The notes: a model not told the origin generated them from the sequence alone. Counted from the stretch's first letter, positions 25,006-35,240 are shown. The stretch: 64,000 nt of DNA from Deltaproteobacteria bacterium (GCA_020632995.1 JACKEN010000010.1:1-64000); one strand, 5' to 3'. Numbers and translations are program-made.

Positions 25006-26267
25006 CGCGCCTCCAGGCTCATGCGGCGCGCCGCGGCCAGCGCCGCCGGATCCAGCGCCGCGCGCCCCGGCTGCCCGGCCGGTCGCACCTCACCGACCCG
25101 CGCGGGCTCGGTGAGCAGGGCGTCCACCACCATCCACAGCCCTGCCCCCACCACCAGGCCGATGCCCCCGATCAGGGTGCCGGACCCGGCTCGGTAGCGG
25201 AGGCGGCTATCGTCGCGCACGCGGATGGCGACGTCGGCGCCGTAGGTCTCCCCCGCCACGAAGCGCCGCTCCTCGGCCCGGGTATTGTAGGACGCCTGGG
25301 CGCTCTGCATCAGCGCCGCGCCGAGCGCGCTCAGCCCGACGCCCGCGCCGGCGACGAGCCAGGGAGGCACGCTCTGGAAGGCGTACCGCGGGGCGGGGGG
25401 CGGCACCTCCACCGCCCCCACCGTGCCGGCCGAGGCCCCGCTCCCGATCCGACGGGAGTCCTTGTCGAAGACCTTCACCGGGCCCTTCGCCTCGGCCACG
25501 TAAAGCGGATCCGGCTCGAGGCTCACCGAGACCCGGGCCGGCTCGTCGCCGCGCATCACCGGGATGCGGAGGCGCTCCGAGAGGTAGCCCGGCGCGCTGA
25601 CCACCGCGTGGTAGACGCCCGACCAGTACGGTATCGCGGTGCCCGCCTCCGGCAGGTTGACTTGCTCACCGTAGATGCGGAGCTCGGCGTCGGGCGGGCT
25701 CAGCTCCACCATCAGCTCCGCGTCCTTGGGCGCGAAGAGGCGGCTCACCGCGGCGCGCGCGGCCTCTTGCAGGGCCGAAGGGTCGAGGTCGGGGACGCGC
25801 CACAGGAGCACCTCGGTGATCGCGGCCCGCGCCACGTCGAGCACGATGAGCTTGAACTCCAGGCCCTCGTCCGCCTTGGGGTCGGTGGGCAGGGGGCGGG
25901 AGAGGTGGCCGATGAGCACCTGCTCGGCCTGCAGGAGCTCGCCTACCTCGACGAGGCAGAACACGTCGTACTCGCACGCCCGCGCCTGCTTGGTGAGGTT
26001 CACGCCCAGCTCGGCCTGGCCGGTCTCCGGGTCGACCACCTCGAGCCCGCGCACCCGACGCAGGCGGGCGAGCACGGTGCGGGTGCCCTCCTGGGTGAGG
26101 CTCGCGTCGACCCCGCGAGCGTCGAGCGGGAACACGACGACCCGCGCCGCGCGGGCCTCGCCCGCCGCGCACCACGCCACGGCCAGGGCGAGGAGCGCCG
26201 GCCAGCGGTGGCGTGCCTGACCCGGGAGCACCACGCGAGCACCGTTAGCGCTTCGCGCCCCCACCAT
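25002..26267 (-). CDS. exported PEGA-like protein
   Basis: A 421-residue protein with a signal peptide (LLALAVAWCAAGEARA, probable cleavage after ARA). The first 170 residues resemble the CsgG/TolB-N-like lipoprotein fold (a FPLD start, a TRTVLARLRR helix, and EQVLIGHL). Around residues 190-260 is a PEGA-like beta domain (DAELRIYGEQV to YHAVVSAPGYL). Two hydrophobic segments near residues 310 and 370 could be membrane helices. The start is uncertain: ATG 26267 overlaps the upstream gene by 23 bp, whereas GTG 26234 would avoid overlap. It sits in the same minus-strand unit as the CHAT gene. Confidence 0.75.
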   Translation of the reverse strand: MVGARSANGARVVLPGQARHRWPALLALAVAWCAAGEARAARVVVFPLDARGVDASLTQEGTRTVLARLRRVRGLEVVDPETGQAELGVNLTKQARACEYDVFCLVEVGELLQAEQVLIGHLSRPLPTDPKADEGLEFKLIVLDVARAAITEVLLWRVPDLDPSALQEAARAAVSRLFAPKDAELMVELSPPDAELRIYGEQVNLPEAGTAIPYWSGVYHAVVSAPGYLSERLRIPVMRGDEPARVSVSLEPDPLYVAEAKGPVKVFDKDSRRIGSGASAGTVGAVEVPPPAPRYAFQSVPPWLVAGAGVGLSALGAALMQSAQASYNTRAEERRFVAGETYGADVAIRVRDDSRLRYRAGSGTLIGGIGLVVGAGLWMVVDALLTEPARVGEVRPAGQPGRAALDPAALAAARRMSLEAR

Positions 26268-26697
26268 CAATGGCGGTCTTCCACACCCCCACCCCGTGCT
26301 CGTAGACCAACGCCCCGCCGCTCTTGCCGACCCCGAGGGCCAGGGGCCACACCAACAGGCCCAACAGGAGCGCCAGGGCGTGGCCGCGGTGCGAGAGCTT
26401 GCGCGGAAGCCACGCCCGGGCCGCGAGGACCGCGAGGAGCACCCAGGGCATCAGGTCCGCGTTCTCGGTGTGGGTGCGCAGGAGCTTCGGATCCACGCCC
26501 TGCCGAACCGCCTCGTCGAAGGCGGCCTGGCCGGTGACGGTGGCGAACAGGGCGAAGAGCGCGGCGCCCCCCAGCATCGCGAGGCCCAGCCGCTTGAGGT
26601 GGGGGCTGTCGAGCTTGAGGCCGAGGCCATCCACGAGCGGCCACAAGAAGATGAGGGCCAGCGGCATGTGGATCGCGAGGGGATGCAGGGTGTCCAT
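26245..26697 (-). CDS. DUF2231 family membrane protein
   Basis: A 150-residue protein with four predicted membrane helices. It begins HPLAIHMPLALIFLWPLVDG, the hallmark N-terminus of DUF2231 proteins (HP-x-H-x-P), then TGQAAF after the second helix and a conserved HTEN. The His residues at helix ends have led others to suggest haem or metal binding in the family; that is not proven. The ATG at 26697 is 11 bp after the preceding gene's stop. The longer reading frame upstream in this frame is a shadow of the HD-GYP-like gene. Confidence 0.85.
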   Translation of the reverse strand: MDTLHPLAIHMPLALIFLWPLVDGLGLKLDSPHLKRLGLAMLGGAALFALFATVTGQAAFDEAVRQGVDPKLLRTHTENADLMPWVLLAVLAARAWLPRKLSHRGHALALLLGLLVWPLALGVGKSGGALVYEHGVGVWKTAIDGGGAKR

Positions 26698-26708
26698 GGA
26701 GGCGGGGT

Positions 26709-28109
26709 TCAGCCGATGCGCAGGTTGCGCTGCGAGGGGTCGAGGATCTTGATCGGCTGGATGGCCATCACCTTCATGAAGACCCGCAGCAGGATCGGGT
26801 CGAACTTGTACTTGATCTGGCTGGACATGAGCGCCAGCGCGATCTCGGGGCCGTAGGCCTCGCGGAAGGGGCGCTTCGAGGTGAGGGCGTCGTAGGTCTC
26901 GCTGATGGCGATGATCTTGCCGTACATCCCGAGGCCCATCTTGGGCATCACCAGCTCGATGTCCCCGTCCGCCAGCTTGCGCGGGATGGCGAAGTCCACC
27001 TTGCTCTCGTACGAGGCCACGATGCGCATCATCGTGGTCTTGTCGAGGCCGCGGGTGAACAGGATCTTCTTGGCCGAGCGCAGCGGGTAGAGGTCGATGA
27101 CCCGCCGCTCCTCGTCGCTGAGGCCGCCCGGGCGGTGCAGGATGGACTCCGGCACCCCGACCAGGCCGATCTGCGAGAACAGCGCGCTCATCCCGAGGTC
27201 GTGGAGCTGCCGCTTGTCGAGGCCGAGCTCCTGCCCGAACACCACCGCCAACAGCGCGGTGTTCACCGAGTGATAGGGCAGGTAGTCCACGTCGCTGCGG
27301 CAGGTGGTGACGCCGAGGAAGTGGGTCTTCTGGTCGTGGCAGAGGTCCACGATGTCCTGCACCAGGCGGCCGGCCTTGGCGAAGGGGATCGAGTAGTCGC
27401 CCTTCGCGATCTTGTTGAAGTAGGCCCGCATGAAGAAGACGGAGCGGGCGTACACCGTCATCAGGTACTTCTTGCGATCGATCTGCTCGTTGAGGTCCGG
27501 CTCGGCCTGGAGCTTGTCGAGCAGCTCCTTCACCTGGGCGTAGCGGGCCAGCTTCAGCGACGGCATCTCGTGGCCGTCGACCCCGTCGTCCTTGACCTGG
27601 TAGTCGGTGCTGAACACCCACAGGAAGTCGCGGATCTCCTGCGAGGTGACCGGGCGGTTGGTGGAGAAGCCGCCGATGTCCCGCTTCTCGAACTCCTTGG
27701 TCAGGTAGGTGACGGTCTCGAGGGCCGAGAAGTCGAACTTCAGGCGCGCGTTGTTGAGGTAGACGTTGGTGTCCGCCGCCTGGAGGTTGAGGCTCTTCTC
27801 GCTCGCGATGACGCGGTTCATCGCCTCACGCAGGGTGTCGATCGGCTTCAGGAAGATCGCGTTGTCGGGCTGGTGGATCTTCACGTTGCGGATGAGCATG
27901 TAGAGCGTCGAGACGATCTGCTTGCCCAGGGCCTGGATCTTCTGCTCACGCCGCAGCTGGGTGGCGTCGAGGAGGTCGTCGCTCGACGGGCTCCCGTGCC
28001 CGGCCAGCGACTTGCCGTCGAACTTGCCGTCGTCGTCCTGGAACGCGCTCTGCGACGAAGGATCCCAGTCGTCCTTCAGGCGCATCGTCCCGACTTCGCG
28101 CTTAGCCAT
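26709..28109 (-). CDS. degenerate HD-GYP-like protein
   Basis: A 466-residue cytoplasmic protein. The C-terminal half (about residues 270-430) follows the HD-GYP fold: HSVNTALLAVVFG, then the position of the HD pair, then YDALTSKRPFREAY, a sequence typical of HD-GYP domains. But the canonical metal-binding HD-x-GK motif is replaced by DLGMSALFSQIG, and the GYP loop is absent, so cyclic-di-GMP hydrolysis is unlikely. It may be a c-di-GMP-binding or scaffold protein. Its start overlaps the stop of the HEAT-repeat gene by 8 bp. Confidence 0.72.
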   Translation of the reverse strand: MAKREVGTMRLKDDWDPSSQSAFQDDDGKFDGKSLAGHGSPSSDDLLDATQLRREQKIQALGKQIVSTLYMLIRNVKIHQPDNAIFLKPIDTLREAMNRVIASEKSLNLQAADTNVYLNNARLKFDFSALETVTYLTKEFEKRDIGGFSTNRPVTSQEIRDFLWVFSTDYQVKDDGVDGHEMPSLKLARYAQVKELLDKLQAEPDLNEQIDRKKYLMTVYARSVFFMRAYFNKIAKGDYSIPFAKAGRLVQDIVDLCHDQKTHFLGVTTCRSDVDYLPYHSVNTALLAVVFGQELGLDKRQLHDLGMSALFSQIGLVGVPESILHRPGGLSDEERRVIDLYPLRSAKKILFTRGLDKTTMMRIVASYESKVDFAIPRKLADGDIELVMPKMGLGMYGKIIAISETYDALTSKRPFREAYGPEIALALMSSQIKYKFDPILLRVFMKVMAIQPIKILDPSQRNLRIG

Positions 28110-29891
28110 GCGCCGGGCCCTCCACGCGCTGGGCCTCGAGCTGCTCCTTCAGCCGGAGCGCGGCCTTGTGGGCGGCCTGCATGATCTCCTTGCCGTTCTT
28201 CTTGTTCTGCACCTCGCGCGCGAGCACCTTGAACGCGGGCACGTTGCGCATCGCGGCGAGGCCCACGATGGCCATCGCCTTGAGCTCGCTCACCCTGTTC
28301 CGAGCGAAGAGCCCGCCGGACTGGTCGAACACGCTGGCCAGGAAGTCGAGGGCGACCTGGGTGCGCGTCTCGCCGAGGGCGGTCGCCACCGCGATGCGCT
28401 CGCGCTGATCGAGGTTCAGGTACTCGTCCGACTGCATCCGCTTCACGAAGACCGGCGCGGCCCGGGCCGGGCTCTTCTGGGCCAGGGCGCGGTACGCCCC
28501 CAGCCGCAGCTGGAGGTCGGCGTCCTGCATCGCCTTCTCGATGAAGCGCAGCGCGACGTCGTCGTCGGACTTGGCCATCGCCTTCAGCCCCTCGAGGCGG
28601 ATCATGATGTTGGGGTGATCGAGGCAGCGCGCCACCAGCGAGATCTTGTTGTCGGGGTTGATGCGGTGGATGATCGCCAGCATGTCCTTGACCACGTTCG
28701 AGCTGTTGTGGTCGAGGCGCCGCGCGAACACCTCCACGTGGTTGGCGCCGATGGCGGCGAGGACGTCGATGAGGATGTTGCGGGCCTCGGGCCGCTCCAT
28801 CCGGGCGAGCATCTCGACCAGCGGCACGATCTCGTCCTCGCCGCAGGTCTTCAGGTAGGTCCGCACCGCCCCTCGTCGAGCGAGCGGTTGAGGGCGAGGT
28901 ACTGGCCCACCGAGTCCAGGCGCTGCGGCTCCACCATCCGCCGCAGGAACGCCTCCTGCAGCCGCTTCACCAGCTCCATGCGCTTGCCGGGGAGCGGCCG
29001 CGACGCGATGGTGTCGAAGCGCTGCAGGAGGGCCACCGCGCCCTTCACGTCCTCGGACACCAGCAGGGTGTCGAGCACCTGGGTGAAGGACTCGAGGAGC
29101 ATGTCGTAGTCCTCGTCCGCGCACTCCAGCTCCAGGATCTGGAACAGGATCAGCACCATCTTGGCGAAGAGGCGGTTCTTCTCCTCGAAGTACAGCTCCT
29201 CCTGGACGTGGGTCTTGTCGTCGTCGGAGGCCGGGCGCCCCGACACGATGCCGCCCCGCACCTGCTCGAGGTCGTTCAGCTCCAGCTCGAGGTCCTCGGC
29301 CGACAGGCGCGCGAAGCGCGTGATGTCCTCGGAGGAGGCGGACAGCTGCTTGCGCAGGTAGCCGATGATCTTCTCGACCTCGACCTCGACCTCCTCCTCC
29401 GAGAGGTCGCCGAAGCCGAAGCCCTCCACCACCACGTGCTCGATGAAGTGAAAGTCCTCCTTCCAGAGCCGGGTGATCATGTCCTCCTGGAACAGCGCGT
29501 CGTCGGTGACGTCGCCGATGGTGAGCATCACGAAGCGCAGCAGCTCCTCGGGCGGGATGCCGGCGCGGAACACGAGGTAGCGCAGGCCGTCGCGGTAGAA
29601 CTTGTAGGTCAGGTTCTCCTTGGCCTGGTCCTCGTAGATGACCGCCTTCTTGTAGTGCAGGGTGTACGGCCCCAGCTTGAGCGGGAGCACCTCCCGCGTG
29701 CTCAGGAAGCCCTCGAGCACGTTGTAGGCGGGCTGGATGAACTCCAGGAAGCGGTTCTCGGCGTGCCGGTAGATGCCGATGTTCTTGATGCCCTTGAGGA
29801 GCAGGAACAGGAAGTTCGAGGCCTCCTGGGCCGCGACCGCTTCCTCATCGGCGTCGACGCCGGCCTGCTCCTGCCTCACGTTCTGCGACAT
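28102..29891 (-). CDS. HEAT-repeat-like helical protein, one frameshift
   Basis: Joined from two frames at about 28868, in a run of C, where one base appears missing; together they give about 596 residues. The N-terminal 330 residues are acidic and helical with no named family. The C-terminal 250 contain HEAT-like repeats (RPEARNILIDVLAAIG, NIMIRLEGLKAMAKS, LRLGAYRALAQ). It is the first gene of the eight-gene unit and precedes the HD-GYP-like gene, a pairing I have seen in related genomes. A TAGGAT -10-like element precedes its ATG. It is probably cytoplasmic and possibly a scaffold. Confidence 0.75.
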
Positions 29892-29965
29892 GGCACCCGT
29901 GGCCGGATCCTAGCCACGAACCGGCGGTCTTGGCTACGCATCCGGGTGCTGAACGCCCGGCCAGG

Positions 29966-30745
29966 TCAGCCCAACTTGGCCTTGAGCTCGGCGAGGGAGT
30001 CCGCCACCGGGTCGGGCGGGCGGCCTCCTCACCCTCCTCCACCACCTCGGCGTCGGTGACGTCCGCCCCCGCGTGGGCGGGGAGCTCCTTGAGCATCTTG
30101 GCCTTGAGGAGGGCCAGGGCCTCGTCGGTCTCGTGATCGAAGGAGCCCGCGTCCAACAGGAGGCTGTGGGGATCCCGCTCCTGGATCACCTCGGCCTCCA
30201 CCTCGGCCCGGATGATCTTCTCTTCCATGCGCTCGAACGCATCGAGGGCCCCCGGACACGCTGTTCTTGGCCTTGGCCGCCGCCCCGACCCGGGCCCCCT
30301 TGGCCTGGGCCGCCGCCTGGCGGGCCATGAGGGCGGCCTTTCGGGCCGGGAGCTGCGACAGGCGCTGGTCGAGCTCGCGCTCGGCGGCGGAGAGCTGGGC
30401 GATCTGGGACTCCTGCTCCTGGACCGCGGAGTCCTCGGCCGCGGCCCGCTGCTCGGCCGCCAGCTTGAGCTCGATCGCCTTTCGCGCCAGGCCCTCGTCG
30501 TTGTTCTTCAGCGCCTGCAGGGCTTTCCGCTCGTAGGCCTGGGCGTCGGCCAGGCCCTTGTCACGCTTGCGCTCGAGGAGGCGCTTCTGGGTCTTCGCCT
30601 CGATGATGGCGGCCCGAGCCTCCTCCTTGCCCCGGCGCATGTCCTCGATCGCCTGGTCCAGCATCTTCGCGGGATCTTCCGCCTTCTCCACCAGCGCATT
30701 GAGGTTGGATTCGAGGACCTTGCTGATTCGACTGAGGATGCCCAT
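29966..30745 (-). CDS. pspA: PspA/IM30 family protein, two frameshifts
   Basis: The first 160 residues are a clear PspA/Vipp1-like coiled coil: MGILSRISKVLESNLNAL, then EDPAKMLDQAIEDMR and a long Glu/Lys/Ala helix. The reading frame is then broken at a run of five G (about 30250, one base too many) and again near 30015. Correcting both restores ALDAFERMEEKIIR, an acidic segment, and the ending DSLAELKAKLG. PspA proteins bind stressed inner membranes. The breaks look like sequencing errors because protein character resumes at once in a new frame each time. Confidence 0.82.
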
Positions 30746-30885
30746 GTGTCTTCCCTAGAACCGGCCACACGAGGCCGCGTGTTCCGTGCCGTTCGACCCC
30801 AAGAACGCGCCACCCGTTGGCTCGGTCTCGCTTCCTTCTTTCTTAGCTTGATCCGGACCCCATTCCAAACTACCACGGCACCTTC

Positions 30886-31332
30886 ATGGCACTGCGGAGA
30901 GCGGCCTACCGAGCCGGCGACGAAGTCGATTCCAAGTGTACCAAGTGCAAGATGGTGCTCGCGCACACCATCGTGGCCATGGTCGGAGACCAGATCGCCC
31001 GGGTGAAATGCAACACTTGTGGGGGGGAGCACGCCTACCGGCCCCCGCCCACCGCGAGCGAGGCCACCGCCAAGCGGCGGCGGGCCGAGCGCAAGGCGGC
31101 CTCGGCCGACAAGCTGGGGGCGGTGCTGACGGCGGACGACTACGAGGACGTGATCAAGGGTCACGACCTGTCGAAGGCCCAGAAGTACTCGATCAAGAGC
31201 GAGCTGACGACGAACGACGTCGTCGATCACCCCAAGTTCGGGGTGGGCCTCGTGGTCGAGATCCGCGAGGGCAACAAGGCCCACGTGGCCTTCCCCGACG
31301 GCAGCAAGGTCCTGGCCCACAACCGGGTCTGA
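30886..31332 (+). CDS. zinc-ribbon protein with SH3/Tudor-like C-terminus
   Basis: A 148-residue cytoplasmic protein. The N-terminus has CTKCK and CNTC separated by about 25 residues, a zinc ribbon. A basic linker (AKRRRAERKAA) follows. The C-terminal HPKFGVGLVVEIREG and HVAFPDGSK segments match the small beta-barrel found at the end of UvrD-like helicases and CarD-type proteins. It probably binds nucleic acid or RNA polymerase-associated partners; this is inference from domain types. It is 7 bp upstream of truD and may be co-transcribed. Confidence 0.72.
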   Translation: MALRRAAYRAGDEVDSKCTKCKMVLAHTIVAMVGDQIARVKCNTCGGEHAYRPPPTASEATAKRRRAERKAASADKLGAVLTADDYEDVIKGHDLSKAQKYSIKSELTTNDVVDHPKFGVGLVVEIREGNKAHVAFPDGSKVLAHNRV

Positions 31333-31339
31333 GCCCCCC

Positions 31340-32414
31340 ATGACCCGCATCCCCTGGATCACCGCGGACCTCCCGGGTTCGGGGGGTGTGCTCCGTCCCG
31401 AGCCCGAGGACTTCGTGGTGGACGAGGTCCTCCCCTATCCCCTCTCTGGGGAAGGGGATCACCTGTTCATCCGCTTCGAGAAGGTCGGTCTGAACACCCC
31501 CGAGGCGGTGACCCGCATCGTGACCGCGGCCGGCCTGGCCGAGGGGCGGCGCCTGCCCCCCGAGGTGGGCTACGCGGGCCTGAAGGACCGCCACGCCCGC
31601 ACCCGCCAGTGGATGTCGATCCCCTGGCCCGGCAGATCGGCGCCGCCGCCAGACCTCGCCCTGGCCGAGGGCGACCAGCTCCGGATCCTCGAGACCCAGC
31701 GACACCCCCACAAGCTGCGGCGGGGCCACCAGGCCGGGAACCGCTTCGAGATCGTGCTCCGCGAGGTGCCCGAGGGCGGCCTGAACCGGGCCCGCGACGT
31801 CCTGGAGCGCCTCCGCGCCACCGGCGTGCCCCACGCCTTCGGCCCCCAGCGCTTCGGACGTGACGGCGACAACGACCAGGTGGCCCTGGCCTTCGTGCGC
31901 GGCCAGGCCAAGGCCCCGCGGGACCGGCACCTGCGCGACCTCCTCCTGTCGGCGCTCCAGTCCCGGGTGTTCAACCAGGTGCTCGCCACCCGGATCGAGC
32001 GCGGCCTCTTCACCCGGGCCCTCGAGGGCGACGTGATGACCAAGCACGCCACCGGCGGCATGTTCACCACCACCGACGTGGCGGCGGACCAGCCCCGGGT
32101 CGAGGCGCTGGAGATCAGCCCCACCGGCCCCCTGCCCGGCAAGAAGATGCGCCCCGGCGGCGGAGGCCGCCGCGCTCGAGGCCGAGATCATCGACGGCCT
32201 CGGCCTGTCGCCCCAGGACGTGGCCCGGCTGGGCCCCGGCACCCGCCGCGGGCTCCGCTACCCGCTCGACCCGTCGGTGCGCCTCACCGGCCCCGCGCCG
32301 GACACGTTGATGCTCGAGGTGTTCCTGCCGAGCGGCGCCTACGCCACCGTGCTCCTGGACGAGCTGGTGAAGCCGGCCGACGGCCCCTTCACCCGCCGCG
32401 GCGCCGAGGACTGA
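31340..32414 (+). CDS. truD: tRNA pseudouridine(13) synthase TruD, one frameshift
   Basis: The N-terminal 275 residues show TruD features: FVVDEVLPYPLSGEGDHL, the catalytic GYAGLKDRHARTRQW with its Asp, a HKLRRGHQAGNRFEI stretch, and the insertion-domain start QSRVFNQVL. Near 32160, within a G-rich run, the frame breaks by one base. The new frame continues EAAALEAEIIDGLGL and ends with a typical TruD C-terminus (LMLEVFLPSGAYATVLLDEL). The enzyme makes pseudouridine at position 13 of certain tRNAs. I take the break as a sequencing error. Confidence 0.88.
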
Positions 32415-32461
32415 GTCGAGCGCCGGATTGATCATCCCGCGCCCGCCGTTCATCTTCGTCG

Positions 32462-33042
32462 ATGGACCGGCCGATGCGCGCCTCCCTCACCCGCTACCGC
32501 GCCTCTCATCGTGGTGGGCGTCCTCGCCCTGATCTTCGTCGCCGCGCTCGCCTCGGGTGTGGCGGACGACGTCGATCCCGAGCGGGTGCGCGCCGCCATC
32601 GTGGCCGCCGGCCCGTGGGGCGTGGCCCTGTTCGTGGCAATGTTCGTCGTCGGCGAGCTGATCCACATCCCCGGCATGGTCTTCGTCCTCGCCGGCGTCC
32701 TCACCTACGGCCGCTCGATGGGCTTCCTCGTGGCCCTGTTGGGCGCGGTGGCCTCGGTGGCCTTCAGCTTCTGGCTCGTGCGCACCTTCGGCGGGCAGGC
32801 CCTGACCCACATCCGCTTCAAGCTGCTCCAGCGGATGCTGGGCAAGCTGGACGCGCGCCCGGTGCAGACCGTCTTCGTCCTGCGCTCCATCTTCTGGATC
32901 GCCCCCGCCCTGAACTACGCCCTCGCGATGTCCCGCGTCCGCTTCCGCGACTACCTGGTGGGCTCCACGTTGGGCCTGGTGCTCCCGATCCTCGGCGTGA
33001 CCCTCCTGTTCGAGCAGGCGCATCGCCTGGGTCGTCGGCTGA
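32462..33042 (+). CDS. TVP38/TMEM64-type membrane protein, probably two frameshifts
   Basis: The core (about 32511-33020) is a membrane protein with a TVP38/DedA-like pattern: ELIHIPGMVFVLAGVLTYG, FWLVRTFGG, VFVLRSIFWIAPALNYALA and a GSTLG-type loop. Start and end need corrections: MDRPMRASLTRYR at 32462 lies in another frame from the first helix (break near 32503), and shifting by one base near 33021 gives a natural stop 10 bp before the next ATG. Without the second correction the frame overlaps guaB1 by over 100 bp. Such proteins are thought to act in lipid scrambling or envelope homeostasis. Confidence 0.7.
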
Positions 33043-33052
33043 AGAACCTCTC

Positions 33053-34499
33053 ATGCGCTACCTGCACCCTGAACACGACGCGCACCTGGAGCTGTCCCTC
33101 GAGGACGTCTTCATCGTGCCCCAGTACTACGACGGGACCTCGCGCCTGGACGTGGACCTGACCCCGGTGGACTTCGCCGGGAGCGCGCACCCGGTGGTCT
33201 CCGCCAACATGAACGCGGTCACCGGAAAGCGCATGGCCGAGACGATGGCCCGCTACGGCGGCCTCGGCGTGCTCCCCCAGGACATGAGCCTGGGCACGGT
33301 GGAGCGCATCGTCCGCCACATCAAGCAGGCCGACGTCCGCTACGACACCGCGCTCACCGTCACGCCGAAAGCCACCTTGCGCGACGTCCAGGGCATCATC
33401 AAGAAGCGCGCCCACGACATGGTGACGGTGGTGGACGACGCCCACCGGCCGCTGGGCATCATCACCCACGCCAACCTGCGGGATCAGGACCAGTACACGC
33501 CGGTGGAGCTCGTGATGTCGCAGCCGGTGATCCTGAAGGCCGGCACCACCAACCACGACGCCTACCTGCTCATGGAGCAGGCCCGCGTGAAGGCGCTCCC
33601 GGCGGTCGACGACGACGGCCGCCTCGTCGGCGTGATCACCAAGGACGACGCGGTCCGCCTCGAGATCCTCGAGCCGAGCCTCGACCCGCAGGGCCGCCTG
33701 ATGGTGGCGGCGGCGGTGGGGATCTCGTCCACCGCCGCGGGCACCGCGGCCGAGCTGGTGGCGATGGGGGTCGACGTGCTGGTGCTCGACACCGCGCACG
33801 GGCACCAGCGCCGCATGGTCGAGGCCATCCGCGCGGTGCGGGACGCGGTGCCGAAGAGCATCCCGGTGGTGGCGGGCAACGTGTGCACCGCCGACGGCAC
33901 CCGCGCCCTCATCGAGGCGGGCGCCGACATCATCAAGGTCAACGTGGGCCCGGGCGCGATGTGCACCACCCGCATGCAGACCGGGGTGGGCCGCCCCACC
34001 TTCACCTCGGTGAAGGCCTGCGCCGAGGAGGCGAAGAAGCACGGGCGCCACGTGTGGGCCGACGGCGGGGTGCGGTACGCAAGAGACCTTGCGCTCTACC
34101 TCGCGGCCGGCGCGGCCCGGGTGATGGTGGGCACCGCGCTCGCCGGCACCTACGAGAGCCCCGGCGACATCAAGGAGGACAAGGAGGGCCACCTGTACAA
34201 GGAGAACTACGGGATGGCCTCGGCCCGCGCGGTGAAGTACCGCACCGCCAACCTCGACCCCTTCGAGCGGGCCAAGAAGGGCTTCTTCCGCGAGGGCATC
34301 TCGAGCTCCCGCATCTACATGCGGGCCGGCTTCGAGAGCGTCGGGCGACATCATGGTCGACTACCTCACCGGCCTGCAGTCCGCCTTCACCTACACCGGC
34401 GCGGCGGACTGGGCCGCGTTCGCCGACCAGGCGGTGGTGGGGGTGCAGACCGCCTCCGGGTTCACCGAGGGCACCCCGCACGGCAAGGTCCGCCGGTAG
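33053..34499 (+). CDS. GuaB1-family GMP reductase (IMPDH-related), one frameshift
   Basis: About 480 residues. It begins with an IMPDH-like barrel (VFIVPQYYDGTSRLDVDL, ANMNAVTGKRMAETMARYGG), contains two CBS modules (about residues 95-215), then the barrel continues with the catalytic loop GAMCTTRMQTGVGRP carrying the nucleophilic Cys. This loop and the MAET-x-AR-x-GG segment are characteristic of GuaB1 proteins, shown in mycobacteria to be GMP reductases, not IMPDH. Near 34342 an extra G breaks the frame; correcting it restores DIMVDYLTGLQSAFTYTGA and a Lys/Arg-rich end. A GCAAG-N4-CTTGC palindrome lies inside at 34079. Confidence 0.82.
34079..34092. repeat. GCAAG-N4-CTTGC palindrome, copy 5
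   Basis: Exact copy, centre AGAC, arms extend to CGCAAG/CTTGCG. Inside the GMP reductase gene it forces the codons GCA, AGA and CTT, all uncommon in this gene. Confidence 0.65.
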
Positions 34500-34523
34500 G
34501 CTACCCGCAGGGCAGGCAAACCC

Positions 34524-34567
34524 TTGACATCGCTGGGGCTCGCGCCCTATTCAAGCAGGTCGCTTGA
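34524..34567 (+). promoter_or_regulatory. sigma70-like promoter with overlapping inverted repeat, upstream of arsR-rhodanese gene
   Basis: TTGACA (34524-34529), an 18-bp spacer and TATTCA (34548-34553). The inverted repeat TCAAGC-AGGTC-GCTTGA (34551-34567) covers the -10 end and the expected transcription start. This is the classic position for autorepression by an ArsR-type protein, encoded directly downstream at 34583. Confidence 0.7.
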
Positions 34568-34582
34568 TTGCTTGAGTCGCCC

Positions 34583-35240
34583 ATGCCGAAGCCCGCCAGC
34601 CCCGCCCGCACCTTCAAGAACGCCGCCTACGCCCACCTGGCCGAGGTGGGGAAGGCGCTGAGCAGCGGCCCCCGCCTCGAGATCCTGGAGCTGTTGGCCC
34701 AGGCCCCCCGCACGGTGGAGGTGCTGGCGGGCGAGATCGAGCAGACGGTGGCCAACACCTCGTTCCACCTGAAGGCGCTCAAGCGGGCCCAGCTCGTCAC
34801 CGCGGAGCGCGACGGCCTGCACGTCACCTATGCCCTCGCCGGCCCCGACGTGGGCGCGCTGCTGGCCACCTTGCAGGCGGTGGCGGGGCGCCACCTGGCC
34901 GGGCTCGAGAAGCTGACCCGCGCCTACTTCGCGGACAAGGACGGCCTCGAGGCCCTCGACAAGGACGCGCTCCTCGCCCGGCTCGAGGCGGACGACGCGG
35001 TGCTCATCGACGTCCGCCCCGAGCACGAGTACGCGGCCGGACACCTCCCCGGCGCCCTCAGCATCCCGATGGCCACCCTGGAGGCGCGCCTCGAGCTCCT
35101 CCCCCGGGACCGCACCATCATCGCGTACTGCCGAGGCCCCTTCTGCGCGTTCTCGGCCGACGCGGTCCGTCGCCTGCGCGCCCTCGGCTACGACGCCCTT
35201 CCGGGCCGACGTCTCGGTGCAGGAGGCCGCCTCGCTGTGA
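34583..35240 (+). CDS. ArsR-family regulator with rhodanese domain, one frameshift
   Basis: Residues about 12-100 are an ArsR winged helix (LEILELLAQAPRTVEVLAG, ANTSFHLKALKRAQLV). Residues about 125-205 are a rhodanese domain (LIDVRPEHEYAAGHLPGA) with the active-site loop YCRGPFCAFS containing two Cys. Such ArsR-rhodanese proteins respond to sulfur or oxidant signals. As sequenced the frame runs on into the transporter gene, but removing one base near 35203 gives ADVSVQEAASL and a stop at 35238-35240 that overlaps the next gene's GTG. The apparent regulator-transporter fusion is therefore most likely an indel error. Confidence 0.83.
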
